Shown: positions 9,191-17,919, counted from the stretch's first letter. The stretch: DNA of 64,000 bases from Pyrodictiaceae archaeon (GCA_027036135.1 JALVSY010000007.1:190880-254879), one strand, 5' to 3'. The notes: generated from the letters alone by a model not told the origin. Program-made: numbers and translations.

Positions 9191-11335
9191 CTAGCTACTT
9201 AGGGACACTATAGAGGTTATTATCATCTCTATTATCGCTATTACCCTTTCTAGGAACATTCTTATCTTCATAGCTATCCAGTCGCTCGGCACTATGCTGC
9301 TTAGCACCTGCTTTGTTGTGTTAAGGGCGTTCTCGAGATATGTCTTTGCAACTGATATGTTTCCGCTTGCAAGGCTCTTCTCAGCCTCCTTGAGCATCTC
9401 CTCAACGCTTTCTAGCTGCTTTATCATTGTCTGATTCCCTTCTAGTTTTGCCAGCTTGGTTACTGCGCTTACTAGGCGCTCAACAACGATAACGCCTCTA
9501 GCTAGGTGCTTGGCCTCTTTCTTACCGAACTTCTGGACTGGTGCTTGTCCTAGTGAGACGAGTATCTTCTTGACAATGGACTCGGCTCTATCTACTAAGT
9601 GTAGTAGTATGTCTATTTTTCTGAACTCTATACTGTTTCTTATACTTTTCAATAGATTGCTTGATCCAGTGGCTGTGCTCGTATTGTTGCTTGATCTATA
9701 GCCTCCTCTCTCCGCTAGCCCGACCCTGGTATCTCTATGGCGCCTGCCCTTCATTTTCGGTGTTGTTGTCTCAGTGTGCGACGGCGTGCTTGTTGATGTC
9801 TCCGTGTGTACCGGCGTTGTGGTTGCTGTGTGACTCGATGCTCTTGTGCTAGTATGCGTAGTCGTGTTGGTCCTTGTGCTGGTTATTGTGGTGTTGCTCA
9901 TTGTCTGGCTCTGGGTTCTGGTACTGCTCGGGTGCTGTGCTTGCTGGCCTTGGAGCTGCTCTCTGTATTGTTTTAGCGCCTCTTTGAACTCCTCGAGCGC
10001 TGTGAGCGCCACATTAGCTGCTTTGACTACCTCCTCTTGGCTCGCCTCGCCGGCTCTGTACTCCTCTAAGATGCTTACTAGTTTTGTTAGGTTTCCTAAG
10101 GCATGGTTGTACTGTGTTGATAGGTTGCTTGGCACGAGGTTCTTTGCCGCTCTTAGCTCTAGTGCCACCAGTTTTAGTGCTAGTATCTCTCTATCGATGC
10201 TCTTTATCGGCATAATTGGTATCGGTATTATGTGGAACTTCTTGAATATCGGTGCTATTAGTCTAGGCATCATGTGCCTTATCTTTATTATCTCTATGAT
10301 GTCGCCGAGGCCATGTAGTCTTGGTAGCTCGGTCTTAGTCTTGTTAATTACTTGCTCATAGTGCTCAAGTATCTGCTTAAGTATAGCTACTTCTCTCTCT
10401 AGTATCTGTGCAGCTCTTACCCTGCCTTCTTGTCTTAGCTTCTTAGCCTCCTCGGTTAGGTTGTCTATCTTTTTCTCAAACATCTCCATCATTCTATGTA
10501 GTGTCTGCATAGCCTTGCAGGCATGAGGCTCTGCTATAGCTATTCTCGCTTGAGTAATTAGGCTTGAAGCATTCTTTACAAATTCCCTCACTCTCGTCTC
10601 TAGAGCCTTAGTCTCGTTAAGTGCTTGGCTGAGGCTCATGTTGCCTACTAGGATTGCTTGTCTCAACACCAGGGTCTCATTGAGCAGCTGCTTGTCTAGT
10701 GTTATGGTCTTGTTAACCTCTGTTATCATTTCCCCTAGCTTCTTAGTGGCATTGTCGCATGCCACTCCGCTTCTCTCTGCCCAGTGCAGTGAGGCCTCTA
10801 GGTGATGCAGTGTGAATATGAGTGAGGCCATAACGGCTCTCTCTAGGGCAGCGAGCTTATTGATCCTGGCCAATAGCTTAGTTGCTGTGACGTTAATGCG
10901 AGCTACGTGGCTCGCATAGAGCTTAGCAGCCTCTGCTACCAGTAGCCCGAGTTCCTTGAAGAGCTTGGCTGCCTCTTGGCGCGCTTCATCGGGCTTGCCT
11001 TGCTTAACTAGGTTCTCTATCTCCGGTATAGTATTGTTTATCTCCTGGAGCTTTGTCCATAGGCTAGAGTTGCTAGGCACACCCCACATCTTGAAGAGCG
11101 CTGCAACATTTTCTACACTCATATTTAGAGCTATTACTATGCCGTATCCAGCGTTAGTATTTGTAATATTACTAGTAACGGTTACATTTGCTGAGGCACT
11201 AGCTTCTCCCTGTTGTGCTTTAGCTAGCTGGGCTAGTGGACCTATACTGGCTAGTAACATTACACCTACTACTAATAGGGCTGCTAGGGTCCTGGGCCCT
11301 ATTCCTCTCATGGATCGGGTCACCTTTTGGCTCAC
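9191..11335 (-). CDS. Exported helical protein with Thr/Ser-rich linker, unknown function
   Basis: 714 residues. A signal peptide follows the start ('TLAALLVVGVMLLASIGPLAQLAKAQQ'-type hydrophobic run ending AKA). The mature part has N-glycosylation-type sites (NVT, NIT, NMS), then long alpha-helical, probably coiled-coil stretches (about 90-470), a Thr/Ser linker at about 480-530 ('TITSTRTNTTTHTSTRAS'), a basic patch 'MKGRRHRD', and a second helical block ending in an amphipathic or membrane-contacting helix. Such architecture suits a cell-surface or S-layer-associated stalk protein; no enzymatic motif is seen. The track start is GTG at 11335 (GGGGAG 5 bases before), but ATG at 11311 with GGTGA 7 bases before gives a more typical signal peptide. 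Confidence 0.65.
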   Translation of the reverse strand: MSQKVTRSMRGIGPRTLAALLVVGVMLLASIGPLAQLAKAQQGEASASANVTVTSNITNTNAGYGIVIALNMSVENVAALFKMWGVPSNSSLWTKLQEINNTIPEIENLVKQGKPDEARQEAAKLFKELGLLVAEAAKLYASHVARINVTATKLLARINKLAALERAVMASLIFTLHHLEASLHWAERSGVACDNATKKLGEMITEVNKTITLDKQLLNETLVLRQAILVGNMSLSQALNETKALETRVREFVKNASSLITQARIAIAEPHACKAMQTLHRMMEMFEKKIDNLTEEAKKLRQEGRVRAAQILEREVAILKQILEHYEQVINKTKTELPRLHGLGDIIEIIKIRHMMPRLIAPIFKKFHIIPIPIMPIKSIDREILALKLVALELRAAKNLVPSNLSTQYNHALGNLTKLVSILEEYRAGEASQEEVVKAANVALTALEEFKEALKQYREQLQGQQAQHPSSTRTQSQTMSNTTITSTRTNTTTHTSTRASSHTATTTPVHTETSTSTPSHTETTTPKMKGRRHRDTRVGLAERGGYRSSNNTSTATGSSNLLKSIRNSIEFRKIDILLHLVDRAESIVKKILVSLGQAPVQKFGKKEAKHLARGVIVVERLVSAVTKLAKLEGNQTMIKQLESVEEMLKEAEKSLASGNISVAKTYLENALNTTKQVLSSIVPSDWIAMKIRMFLERVIAIIEMIITSIVSLSS

Positions 11336-11401
11336 CTCTGCTCCCCAAGGGGTTGGTTGGTTGTTTCTTTCCTTTTGAGCCCCGCGTATCGCCTAGTCCT
11401 T

Positions 11402-11430
11402 GGAACGGTGTCGGAACGGTCGCGGAACGG
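11402..11430. promoter_or_regulatory. Three GGAACGG repeats phased at 11 bp between divergent genes
   Basis: GGAACGG occurs at 11402, 11413 and 11424, exactly one helical turn apart. The array sits between the start of the exported protein (minus) and thiD-thiN (plus), upstream of the likely TATA boxes of both (TCAAAAGG on minus near 11375; AATTGTAAATT on plus near 11455). The phasing places all copies on one face of the helix, as expected for cooperative regulator binding. Confidence 0.5.
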
Positions 11431-11510
11431 GGGCTCGGGCTATGTTGCAGAGTAATTGTAAATTGAGTCCCCCAGATGCATCATTGTTAGGGATATGGGG
11501 GATTCCCCTT

Positions 11511-12914
11511 ATGGGTGCTATTCGTTCACCAATAGTCGTTGCTGTTGGTGGTCTTGATCCGAGTGGTGGTGCTGGCCTCGCTGCTGATATTCTTGCTGCG
11601 AGTAGTCTTGGCGTACACGTTGCCCCGGTAGCTGCTGTGCTAACTGTGCAAGATACCGGGGGCTCTGTCTATGCGAGGCCGGTGGAGCCCTGGGTTCTGG
11701 GTTCTCAGCTTGAGCGCGTAATGAGCGACTTTGGGGCGAGGGTTATCAAGACGGGGGTTCTTGGCTCTGTTTCTAATCTCCTCGTGGTCGCCGAGGCTGT
11801 GAGGAGTACTGGAGCAGTACTCGTCGTCGATACAGTATGGGAGACGGGCAGTGGTGACCCATTGGTCGAGGACGTGGAGGCCTATGTGGCTGCACTGCGT
11901 AGTAGGCTTATCCCGTTAGCTGAGGTAGTTACTCTCAATGCTACCGAAGCCTCTAAGATAACTGGTATTAATGCTGGGTCACGCGTGGAGGCTGTGAGGG
12001 CGGCGCGCTTCGTTGTTGAGCGGCTTGGCGCGAGAATGGCTATTGTTAAGGGTGGCCACGTTGAGCCTTGGGGCAGTGTTGTCTATGATGCCGTCTATGA
12101 TGCTGATAGGGGCGAGTTCTTCCTAGAGCACCCAAGGCTGTCTCCCTGTGGTGAGCGAGGCCTCCATGGCACCGGATGCACTTTTGCCGCAAGTATTGCT
12201 GCTGGACTAGCCCTTGGCTTATCACGGGTCGAGGCTGCTAGGCTCGCTGAGAGCATTGTCTACGAGGCTATTAGGTTCGCGAAGAATATTGGGCGTGGTA
12301 GGTGCCCTGTCTCCCCACTAGCCTATGTGTATAGGAGTGCTAGTCTCCTCGATGCAATGGCTGGTGTTAGGAGAGCCGCTGAGTACCTTGTAGAGAACTC
12401 TGATGTATTGCTGGGCTATGTGCCGGAGGTTGGGATAAACATTGCCGAGATAATACCCGGTGCCGACAGCGCTGAAGACGCTGCTGGTATTGTGGGGAGA
12501 GTAGTTAGGGCTGGCCGAAGGCTCGTAATGGCCGGATGCCCTTGGCCCGGCGGCTCCAGTCACATGGCGCGCTTAGCTATAGCAGCTCATCGCCTGGATT
12601 CCTCTATTCGTGCTGCTGGAAACCTTGTGTACCGTGAAGAGCTAGTCCGCGCTGCTAGAGTGCTTGGTCTCAGCGTCTTTAGGGCTAGGCGGGAGGAGGA
12701 GCCTAGTAGTAGAGAAGGCTCAACGATGCAGTGGCTGGTTAGGAGAGCCTACGAGGAGCTAGGCATGGTGCCACGCGTCATATACGATACTGGTGCGCCT
12801 GGAAAGGAGGCCATGGTGAGAGTGCTCGGCTCTAGTGCTCTCGAGGTAGCAGGGCTCATGGTTAGGCTTGCTCTCGTAGCGGGCAGGGCTACGAGGAATA
12901 CTTATAAGGATTAG
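11511..12914 (+). CDS. thiDN: ThiD-ThiN fusion: HMP(-P) kinase / thiamine-phosphate synthase
   Basis: Phosphorylates hydroxymethylpyrimidine and its phosphate (ThiD half), then couples it to thiazole phosphate (ThiN half, the archaeal non-ThiE route). ThiD, about residues 5-265, shows 'GGLDPSGGAGLAAD', 'VLTVQDT', 'LNATEA' and 'HGTGCTFAASIAAGLALG'. ThiN, about 275-465, shows 'YVPEVGINIAEIIPGA', 'PWPGGSSHMARLAIAA' and 'IYDTGAPGKEAMVRV'. The ORF track starts at 11400, reading through the 11-bp repeats; the ATG at 11511 after GGGGGA is better and gives 467 residues. Together with thi4-thiC this nearly completes thiamine phosphate synthesis in the window. Confidence 0.9.
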   Translation: MGAIRSPIVVAVGGLDPSGGAGLAADILAASSLGVHVAPVAAVLTVQDTGGSVYARPVEPWVLGSQLERVMSDFGARVIKTGVLGSVSNLLVVAEAVRSTGAVLVVDTVWETGSGDPLVEDVEAYVAALRSRLIPLAEVVTLNATEASKITGINAGSRVEAVRAARFVVERLGARMAIVKGGHVEPWGSVVYDAVYDADRGEFFLEHPRLSPCGERGLHGTGCTFAASIAAGLALGLSRVEAARLAESIVYEAIRFAKNIGRGRCPVSPLAYVYRSASLLDAMAGVRRAAEYLVENSDVLLGYVPEVGINIAEIIPGADSAEDAAGIVGRVVRAGRRLVMAGCPWPGGSSHMARLAIAAHRLDSSIRAAGNLVYREELVRAARVLGLSVFRARREEEPSSREGSTMQWLVRRAYEELGMVPRVIYDTGAPGKEAMVRVLGSSALEVAGLMVRLALVAGRATRNTYKD

Positions 12915-12941
12915 AAGCTGATTAGCTGGCGGTACGTTATC

Positions 12942-12952
12942 GGGCTAAGCCC
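12942..12952. repeat. Short palindrome GGGCT-A-AGCCC after thiDN
   Basis: Perfect 5-bp inverted repeat with one central base, 28 bases after the thiDN stop and about 55 bases upstream of the TATA-like CGTATAATAATAC that probably serves the ABC exporter operon. It could be an operator or chance. Confidence 0.3.
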
Positions 12953-13045
12953 TAAATACTCCTAGCCGCTCATAGCCCTTATCCACGGATATTGCACACA
13001 CCACGTATAATAATACACCATGGTTGCTCGTAGAGGGATTACTTG

Positions 13046-13828
13046 GTGCTCGTCTTGGGCGATGAAGCCGCTGTACTCGTGGTCCGGGACCTGGTTAAGC
13101 GCTACTCGGGCGGTGTTACCGCTCTTCGCGGAATATCGTTTAGTGTTGAGAAGGGAGAGGTCTTCGGGCTTGTTGGCCCCAATGGGGCTGGGAAGAGCAC
13201 CACCTTCAAGATAATAGCTACGCTGCTTAAACCGAGTAGCGGCACAGTGGTTGTTGACGGCGTTGATGTTGTGAGGGAGCCGCTTGAAGCTAGGAAGAGG
13301 ATAACGTTTGTCCCAGAGGAGGTTGGTGGTTATCGCCGCCTCACGGGGCTGGAGTACCTACGCTTCATAATCAGTGCGTATCTCTCGGCGCGCGGTGAGG
13401 AAAGAGGCATAGACAGGGTTGTGGTTGAGGCTGCTAAGCTCACGGGGCTCGATTACGAGACCCTGGCCTCTACCAAGATGAGTGATTACAGCAAGGGCAT
13501 GAAGAGAAGGGTACAGGTAGCGTGGGCCCTCGTGGTTAGGCCCCGGCTAGCTATCCTCGATGAGCCTACCTCGGGTCTCGATGTTGAGGCTAGCTATGAG
13601 CTCCGCAGAATAATTAAGGAGTACGCGAAGACTCACGGCGTCTCTGTTCTCCTGTCAAGCCACAACATGCTCGAGGTTGAGCATCTCTGCGACCGTGTCG
13701 CTCTCATATCGCGTGGCAGGATAATCGAGGAGGGCTCTCCCCGCGAAATAGTTGAGAAGTACGGGGCGGAGAACCTCGAGGAGGCCTACATGAAGGCCAT
13801 GAAGCAGAGGGGTGGAAGCGTTGCATAG
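13046..13828 (+). CDS. ABC-2 type exporter, ATPase subunit
   Basis: Cytoplasmic ATPase driving the membrane subunit encoded next. Walker A 'GPNGAGKSTT', Q-loop region 'FVPEEVGGYRRLTGLEYL', signature 'YSKGMKRRVQVAWAL' (a KGM variant of LSGGQ common in this subfamily), Walker B 'LAILDEPTSGLD' and H-loop 'LLSSHNM'. The start is taken as GTG 13046, 8 bases after GAGGG; TTG 13043 is equally in frame. The TATA-like CGTATAATAATAC near 13009 predicts a very short leader. It overlaps the permease by 17 bases. Substrate unknown; drug, lipid or sodium export are known for relatives. Confidence 0.88.
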   Translation: MLVLGDEAAVLVVRDLVKRYSGGVTALRGISFSVEKGEVFGLVGPNGAGKSTTFKIIATLLKPSSGTVVVDGVDVVREPLEARKRITFVPEEVGGYRRLTGLEYLRFIISAYLSARGEERGIDRVVVEAAKLTGLDYETLASTKMSDYSKGMKRRVQVAWALVVRPRLAILDEPTSGLDVEASYELRRIIKEYAKTHGVSVLLSSHNMLEVEHLCDRVALISRGRIIEEGSPREIVEKYGAENLEEAYMKAMKQRGGSVA

Positions 13829-15050
13829 CCTTGGCATGCTGTTGCGTAAGGAGCTCTACACGCTTCTCCGCGAGCCGATGGTAAGGGTAATGATTATCCT
13901 GCCCTTCATAATCTATGCCTCTATGTCGCCGTTCTACGGCTCCGCTGTGAAGCAGGTTGAGGAGGCAGCTAAGCTGCACGGCGCGAGGCTGGCTATAGTC
14001 GCGTGTAGCAAGGAGGACCTCAACGTCGCTAAGACTATTGCTGCTATGCTCCGCGCTAAGGGGGTTAACGCATCCGCGCTCAGTGGCTGCAACCCCCTGG
14101 ACGCGATGAGGAGGGGTTATAACGTCGTCGTGGTGCTGGGCAAGAACTTTGTCCAAAACCTAGTGGCTGGCAAGGCCCGTGTAGAGATCTACGTTAAGGG
14201 CAGCGTGAGTAGCCTTAGCAAGACACTGGCTCTCCCCGGGGCTGCTCTTAGCTACGTGTCACAAGCACTATCGCCGAGCAACCGGACTAGGGTTGAGGCC
14301 CAGGAGTACCTGGTTGTGAACAATCGTGTCTGGAGCTATGAGCAGCTCAACAACCTCTACGGCACCGCTAATTTCCTCACATTCGCTGTGTTCTTCATAA
14401 TATTCCCTGCTGCGTCGCTGGGCGCGACACTGATAGGCGCGGAGAGGGAGGAAAGGACCCTAGAGGTTCTCTTCAGCCTACCGATACGGCGCAGGGACAT
14501 AGCTGTCGCGAAGAGTGTTGCAGCGCTACTAGCAGGGCTATTGACGGCGGTCTCGGCTATAGCTGGGATAGCTATATTCATGAGCAAGATCGGGGCACCG
14601 CTCCGCGCAAGCGGGTATACCTGGGGCGATATAGGGCTCTACGCGGCGGCAATAGGTGTGGAGGCTCTACTAGCAGCAGTACTGGCGCTCATAGTCGGGT
14701 TGTTCAGCACGACTATGCGGGGGGCGCAGGCAGCTGCCTCGATAGTCGTGTTCCCGGCATTTATACCAGCGTTCCTGCTCGTAACCGGGCTGCCGGTCTC
14801 CTACCTCTTCGCTGCCGTACCATTCACCGCGACGCTCTACGCCGCGCTAAGCCCCCTCATAGGTAGCAGCTACACAGTGGCAGCACTGGTTGCACAGGGG
14901 GCGGAGACCCTGGCGGCACTAGCCGTGCTGGCATGGCTCCTCGAGACCGAGGTAGCAGTGACTGGGCCGGAGACCCTGAAGAGGCTGAGGAAGAGACTAG
15001 GGAGGCGGAGAAGAGGCGGGCTCATGACCTTCTTGGCGAGAAGAGCTTAA
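13812..15050 (+). CDS. ABC-2 type exporter, membrane subunit (NatB-like)
   Basis: 412 residues. One TM near the N-terminus (about 22-42), a soluble extracytoplasmic domain to about 190, then five or six TM helices ('TFAVFFIIFPAASLGATLIGAE', 'LLAGLLTAVSAIAGIAIF', 'AAVLALIVGLF' and others). The sequence 'GAEREERTLEVLFSLPIRRRDI' is the conserved E-R-E-x-x-T-L-E-x-L segment of ABC-2/NatB permeases. The cytoplasmic tail is Arg-rich. Start GTG 13812 overlaps the ATPase gene by 17 bases; TTG 13821 is possible. With the preceding ATPase it forms a two-gene exporter operon of unknown substrate. Confidence 0.85.
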   Translation: MEALHSLGMLLRKELYTLLREPMVRVMIILPFIIYASMSPFYGSAVKQVEEAAKLHGARLAIVACSKEDLNVAKTIAAMLRAKGVNASALSGCNPLDAMRRGYNVVVVLGKNFVQNLVAGKARVEIYVKGSVSSLSKTLALPGAALSYVSQALSPSNRTRVEAQEYLVVNNRVWSYEQLNNLYGTANFLTFAVFFIIFPAASLGATLIGAEREERTLEVLFSLPIRRRDIAVAKSVAALLAGLLTAVSAIAGIAIFMSKIGAPLRASGYTWGDIGLYAAAIGVEALLAAVLALIVGLFSTTMRGAQAAASIVVFPAFIPAFLLVTGLPVSYLFAAVPFTATLYAALSPLIGSSYTVAALVAQGAETLAALAVLAWLLETEVAVTGPETLKRLRKRLGRRRRGGLMTFLARRA

Positions 15051-15107
15051 AGACCCTGCGAAGCAGTTACGGAAACAACTCTAAACAATACATGGTGAAG
15101 AGCTGCC

Positions 15108-15341
15108 TTGGCGCGCAAGGTCAGGCTAGGCGCAGTAGTCTATAAGGAGACTGAAGAGGATGGGACAACCTGGTACATAGCTGTCGAGCCCATGAGCGGG
15201 GCACAGGCGCAAGGAGAGACACTCGAGGAAGCCCTTGAGAGGCTAAAGGAAGAGGTAGCTAAGATGAGTGATGCCTGGTGCGAGTCCGAGATAAGGGAAG
15301 CCGTTGATGCTAGGCTCATAGAGGTAGAGCTACCCGAGTAG
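15108..15341 (+). CDS. HicB/UPF0150-like small protein, no HicA partner
   Basis: 77 residues with the HicB-type partial RNase H-like fold: 'YIAVEPMSGAQAQGETLEEALERLKEEVAKM' matches the usual strand, glycine turn and helix of the family. HicB normally neutralises the HicA mRNA interferase; no HicA ORF flanks it, so it is solitary. Start TTG at 15108 with GGTGA 9-13 bases upstream. It lies 57 bases after the ABC exporter and convergent with the split permease. No DNA-binding tail is present. Confidence 0.7.
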   Translation: MARKVRLGAVVYKETEEDGTTWYIAVEPMSGAQAQGETLEEALERLKEEVAKMSDAWCESEIREAVDARLIEVELPE

Positions 15342-15392
15342 ACAGGAAAGTGATAACAAGACTCTCTGATTACTGTAATACCTCCTTGGCCC

Positions 15393-15878
15393 CTAGTACC
15401 CCATTTTTCTCGCAGCAATTATACTGATCGTTATAGCTGCGAGGCTCAGTGCTTCGAGTATAAGTGCCGCGAGGCTCGCCTCTGCTAGGAATCGGCCGCC
15501 AGCATAGATGTGGTAGACTAGTATTGTTAGGCTCCACGTCCTCGGCACAGAGACCGAGAGTGTTGCACCGAATTCTCCGAGGCTAGCAGCCGCCGCGAGA
15601 CCCGCCGCGACCGCTACTGAGGGGGCTGCTGAGCCTAGGAGGTGGCGCAGGTACTTCGAGCCACGAAGACCTATGGATAGCATGTGCTCAGTTATCTCTC
15701 TGGGGAACCTCGCTAATGCTTCTCCCAGCACCCGTGAAGCCAAGGGAAGCGCGGCCGCTGTATGGGCTAGGAGTATTAGCGGCACAGTCGCCGCGACTGG
15801 CGACATGATCCTGGTCAGTGCGTTGTAGTACGTTATCACCGCTGCCACGCCATACGCGACCGGAGTCACAGCTATCAA
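15393..15878 (-). CDS. ThiP/FbpB-type ABC permease, second half (split gene)
   Basis: 161 residues forming most of the second permease domain of a two-domain importer: TM helices, and the cytoplasmic EAA-type loop 'MLSIGLRGSKYLRHLLGSAAP' where the ATPase would dock. Its TTG start overlaps the TGA of the preceding ORF (TTGA). Sequence is continuous across the junction: the first ORF ends in the first TM of this domain plus 'LLRLSR' and this one resumes at once with 'IAVTPVAYGVA'. Joined, the two give about 525 residues, the normal length of ThiP/FbpB proteins for thiamine or iron. So this is either a genuine split with translational coupling or one gene with a 2-base slip in CTCTCTC. Confidence 0.75.
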   Translation of the reverse strand: MIAVTPVAYGVAAVITYYNALTRIMSPVAATVPLILLAHTAAALPLASRVLGEALARFPREITEHMLSIGLRGSKYLRHLLGSAAPSVAVAAGLAAAASLGEFGATLSVSVPRTWSLTILVYHIYAGGRFLAEASLAALILEALSLAAITISIIAARKMGY

Positions 15879-16969
15879 CGAGAGAGCCGTAATAGAGGAG
15901 ACCCGCCACGGGCAACCACGAGCCCGAGCACGAGGCTAAGCACAACAGTGAACCCTGCATAGGCAAGGCTATTGATCACCGCGCCGCCGAGACCAGGACC
16001 CATGGAGGAGAGCTTCTCGAGCTCAGAGAGACTAGCACCCATTGCCTCCCAGCCTATCCCTAGCAATGGTGCATAGAGGTACACGATGACAAGAACCGTG
16101 TAGATAGCCGCGAGGACGCGGTAGGGGCCACGGAGCCTCAGCATACCATGACCCCTGGCAGCGAGGGGGGAGGGAACACCCCGGGCTAGCAAGTACATAA
16201 TGATTGCCGAGAAAAGCACAGCAAGCCCGAGCTCTACGAGTGCTAGCACAGCCGCGAGGCCTTGTAGGCCAGGGACGCCGGGGAACCCGTAGTAGAGGCT
16301 ATAGAGCCATGCCTCCAGCGTATAGTACCTATAGGCAGCCCCTGCTACGAGCAATGGGGCCGCGCTAGCAAAGGAGTAGAGGAAGGCTATGCCCCAGGCC
16401 TGGAGCGCTCCACGAAAAGTCAGGGGGAGGAGGGCGCGGAGCCAGAGACGGGGGCCACGTAGCCCCATTAGCTCTACCTGCTCCACGACACTCCTCTCCG
16501 TGGCAGCTGCCGCCGCCGCCGTCATCGCTGCTGCGAAGCCTATGTTGAAGTAGCTATGGAGCGTCACTACTCCCGTCCAGCCCTCTGCGAGGAGCCGCGT
16601 GAAGCCCAAGTGGCTTGAGACCAGGCCGCCTTCGCCGTAGAGTATGCGGAGCCCAATAGCAGCCGCTACTACGGGGGACATGAAGGGGGCTAGCGACGCT
16701 ACAACAGCTATCCTTGCCAGCTTCGAGTCATAGAACCCGGCGAGAACTCCTAGAGGCCACCCAGTGAGCGTAGCTAGCGACGCACTTAGCACCGCTTGTC
16801 CAATACTCCAGGCGAGGACCCATGCAAGGCTGAAGGGCGGGCTAGTACTAGGGGGCCAGGAGAGCCACACAGCCACGAACACGGGGGCTATGTAGAGAAC
16901 CACTACTAGCCACGACAAAGCGACTAGTGCTTTACCGAGGCTGCCCAAGGGGTCCCAGTTACTGGGCAT
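15875..16969 (-). CDS. ThiP/FbpB-type ABC permease, first half (split gene)
   Basis: 364 residues: one complete permease domain with EAA loop 'VELMGLRGPRLWLRALLPLTF', then a linker and the first TM of the second domain ('VINSLAYAGFTVVLSLVLGLVVARGG') before a stop. The family imports thiamine, iron(III) or similar small substrates with a binding protein and ATPase; neither is encoded nearby. Three thiamine genes lie within 12 kb, which weakly favours thiamine or precursor uptake but does not prove it. ATG at 16969. See the downstream half for the junction. Confidence 0.75.
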   Translation of the reverse strand: MPSNWDPLGSLGKALVALSWLVVVLYIAPVFVAVWLSWPPSTSPPFSLAWVLAWSIGQAVLSASLATLTGWPLGVLAGFYDSKLARIAVVASLAPFMSPVVAAAIGLRILYGEGGLVSSHLGFTRLLAEGWTGVVTLHSYFNIGFAAAMTAAAAAATERSVVEQVELMGLRGPRLWLRALLPLTFRGALQAWGIAFLYSFASAAPLLVAGAAYRYYTLEAWLYSLYYGFPGVPGLQGLAAVLALVELGLAVLFSAIIMYLLARGVPSPLAARGHGMLRLRGPYRVLAAIYTVLVIVYLYAPLLGIGWEAMGASLSELEKLSSMGPGLGGAVINSLAYAGFTVVLSLVLGLVVARGGSPLLRLSR

Positions 16970-17141
16970 GCCTAATCAATCCCTCGGGGAAAACAATGGA
17001 GCTCCTCAATACTGACTAAGATGATGTATCCCCACCTTTCCCGTGCTCCACGGCTTGCTCGGGCAAAGAGGAACTATCGGTGTTATTAGTGGGCTGCGCC
17101 CCGGTATTCCCTCCTCCCCTTAGCACTACGTGTCTAGCCGC

Positions 17142-17148
17142 TTAAATA
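17142..17148 (+). promoter_or_regulatory. TATA box of cdvA
   Basis: TTAAATA in the context cgcTTAAATAccg, about 26 bases upstream of a predicted start site near 17171. This gives a leader of about 23 bases that contains GGTGGG 8 bases before the cdvA ATG. Confidence 0.5.
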
Positions 17149-17193
17149 CCGGGATTCTGGGCTATGAATGCCTCTTAGCGGTGGGTCGTTACT

Positions 17194-17919
17194 ATGCCTA
17201 AGCCCCCACTTACTGTCGAGAGGCTGCAACCATTCATAGGCGAGGTAGTCTACGACCCCTATGGCAGGGTCCTAGGTAAGCTGGTTAGCCTCGAGAGCGA
17301 CGTGGACGGGACCGTGCAGACAGTAGTGGTTGAGACCGAGTCTCGAACCATAACCTTTGTCCCAGCCGAGGCGGTTGACCTCCGGGACGGCCGCGTAGTA
17401 GTGTGGCCCGAGTGGAAGACACTAGCCTACAAGGTCATCTCAAGCTATCAGCGAGCACTAAAGAGGCTACGCGGCCTCGAGGACATGTATAGCAGGAACG
17501 AGGTACCGAGCACTGTTTACAGGGAGATGAGGAAGAAGCTGGACAAGAGTCTAGAAAAGCTCAAGGACGAGGCCAAGAAGCTCAAAGCACTCCTAAACCA
17601 GAGGAAGAACGACATAGAGGACGAGAACCTCAAACTAGACCGCGCAATAGCCAACCTAAAGATGAGCTACCTAGCAGGCGAGATAAACGAGAAAGCCTAC
17701 AAGATAGCCATAGACCACCTCAGAAACGCTAAGGATAGCAATGCACGCGAGCTCGAGGACATAAAGGAGACAAGGTCAAAGATAGAGAGCCTAGAACACG
17801 GCGCAATAGAGTTCACCAAGAAGCATGAAGAGGAGAAGATACCGGAGCCCGCTAAGCCCGAGGCACCAACAGCACCAACAGCGACGCAGCCAATACCAGT
17901 GAAGTTAATCGAAGGCTAG
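17194..17919 (+). CDS. cdvA: Cell division protein CdvA
   Basis: Crenarchaeal membrane scaffold that recruits the ESCRT-III homologue CdvB to mid-cell. 241 residues: N-terminal PRC-like beta-barrel (about 8-75, 'GEVVYDPYGRVLGKLVSLE' start), long coiled coil (about 80-205, with many KKL/KxL heptads), a Pro/Ala-rich linker 'EPAKPEAPTAPTATQP' and a C-terminal tail 'IPVKLIEG' that corresponds to the ESCRT-III-binding peptide of known CdvA. ATG at 17194 follows GGTGGG. In Sulfolobus cdvA, cdvB and cdvC are adjacent; here cdvB is 2.1 kb and cdvC 11.3 kb downstream, all on this strand. Confidence 0.9.
   Translation: MPKPPLTVERLQPFIGEVVYDPYGRVLGKLVSLESDVDGTVQTVVVETESRTITFVPAEAVDLRDGRVVVWPEWKTLAYKVISSYQRALKRLRGLEDMYSRNEVPSTVYREMRKKLDKSLEKLKDEAKKLKALLNQRKNDIEDENLKLDRAIANLKMSYLAGEINEKAYKIAIDHLRNAKDSNARELEDIKETRSKIESLEHGAIEFTKKHEEEKIPEPAKPEAPTAPTATQPIPVKLIEG

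Noticed and set aside
9846-10361. Hydrophobic 171-residue plus-strand ORF
   Set aside because: Mirror of the Thr/Ser- and Glu/Lys-rich coding strand of the exported protein, which produces Val/Leu runs in antisense.
11436-11510. TPP riboswitch before thiDN
   Set aside because: No THI-box core (CTGAGA and ACCTGATCTGG-type elements) is visible, and these switches are rare in this phylum.
17012-17030. CTGA-N5-ATGATG resembling a D'-C' pair upstream of cdvA, within GGGGA...TCCCC
   Set aside because: The outer C and D boxes needed for a C/D RNA are missing.
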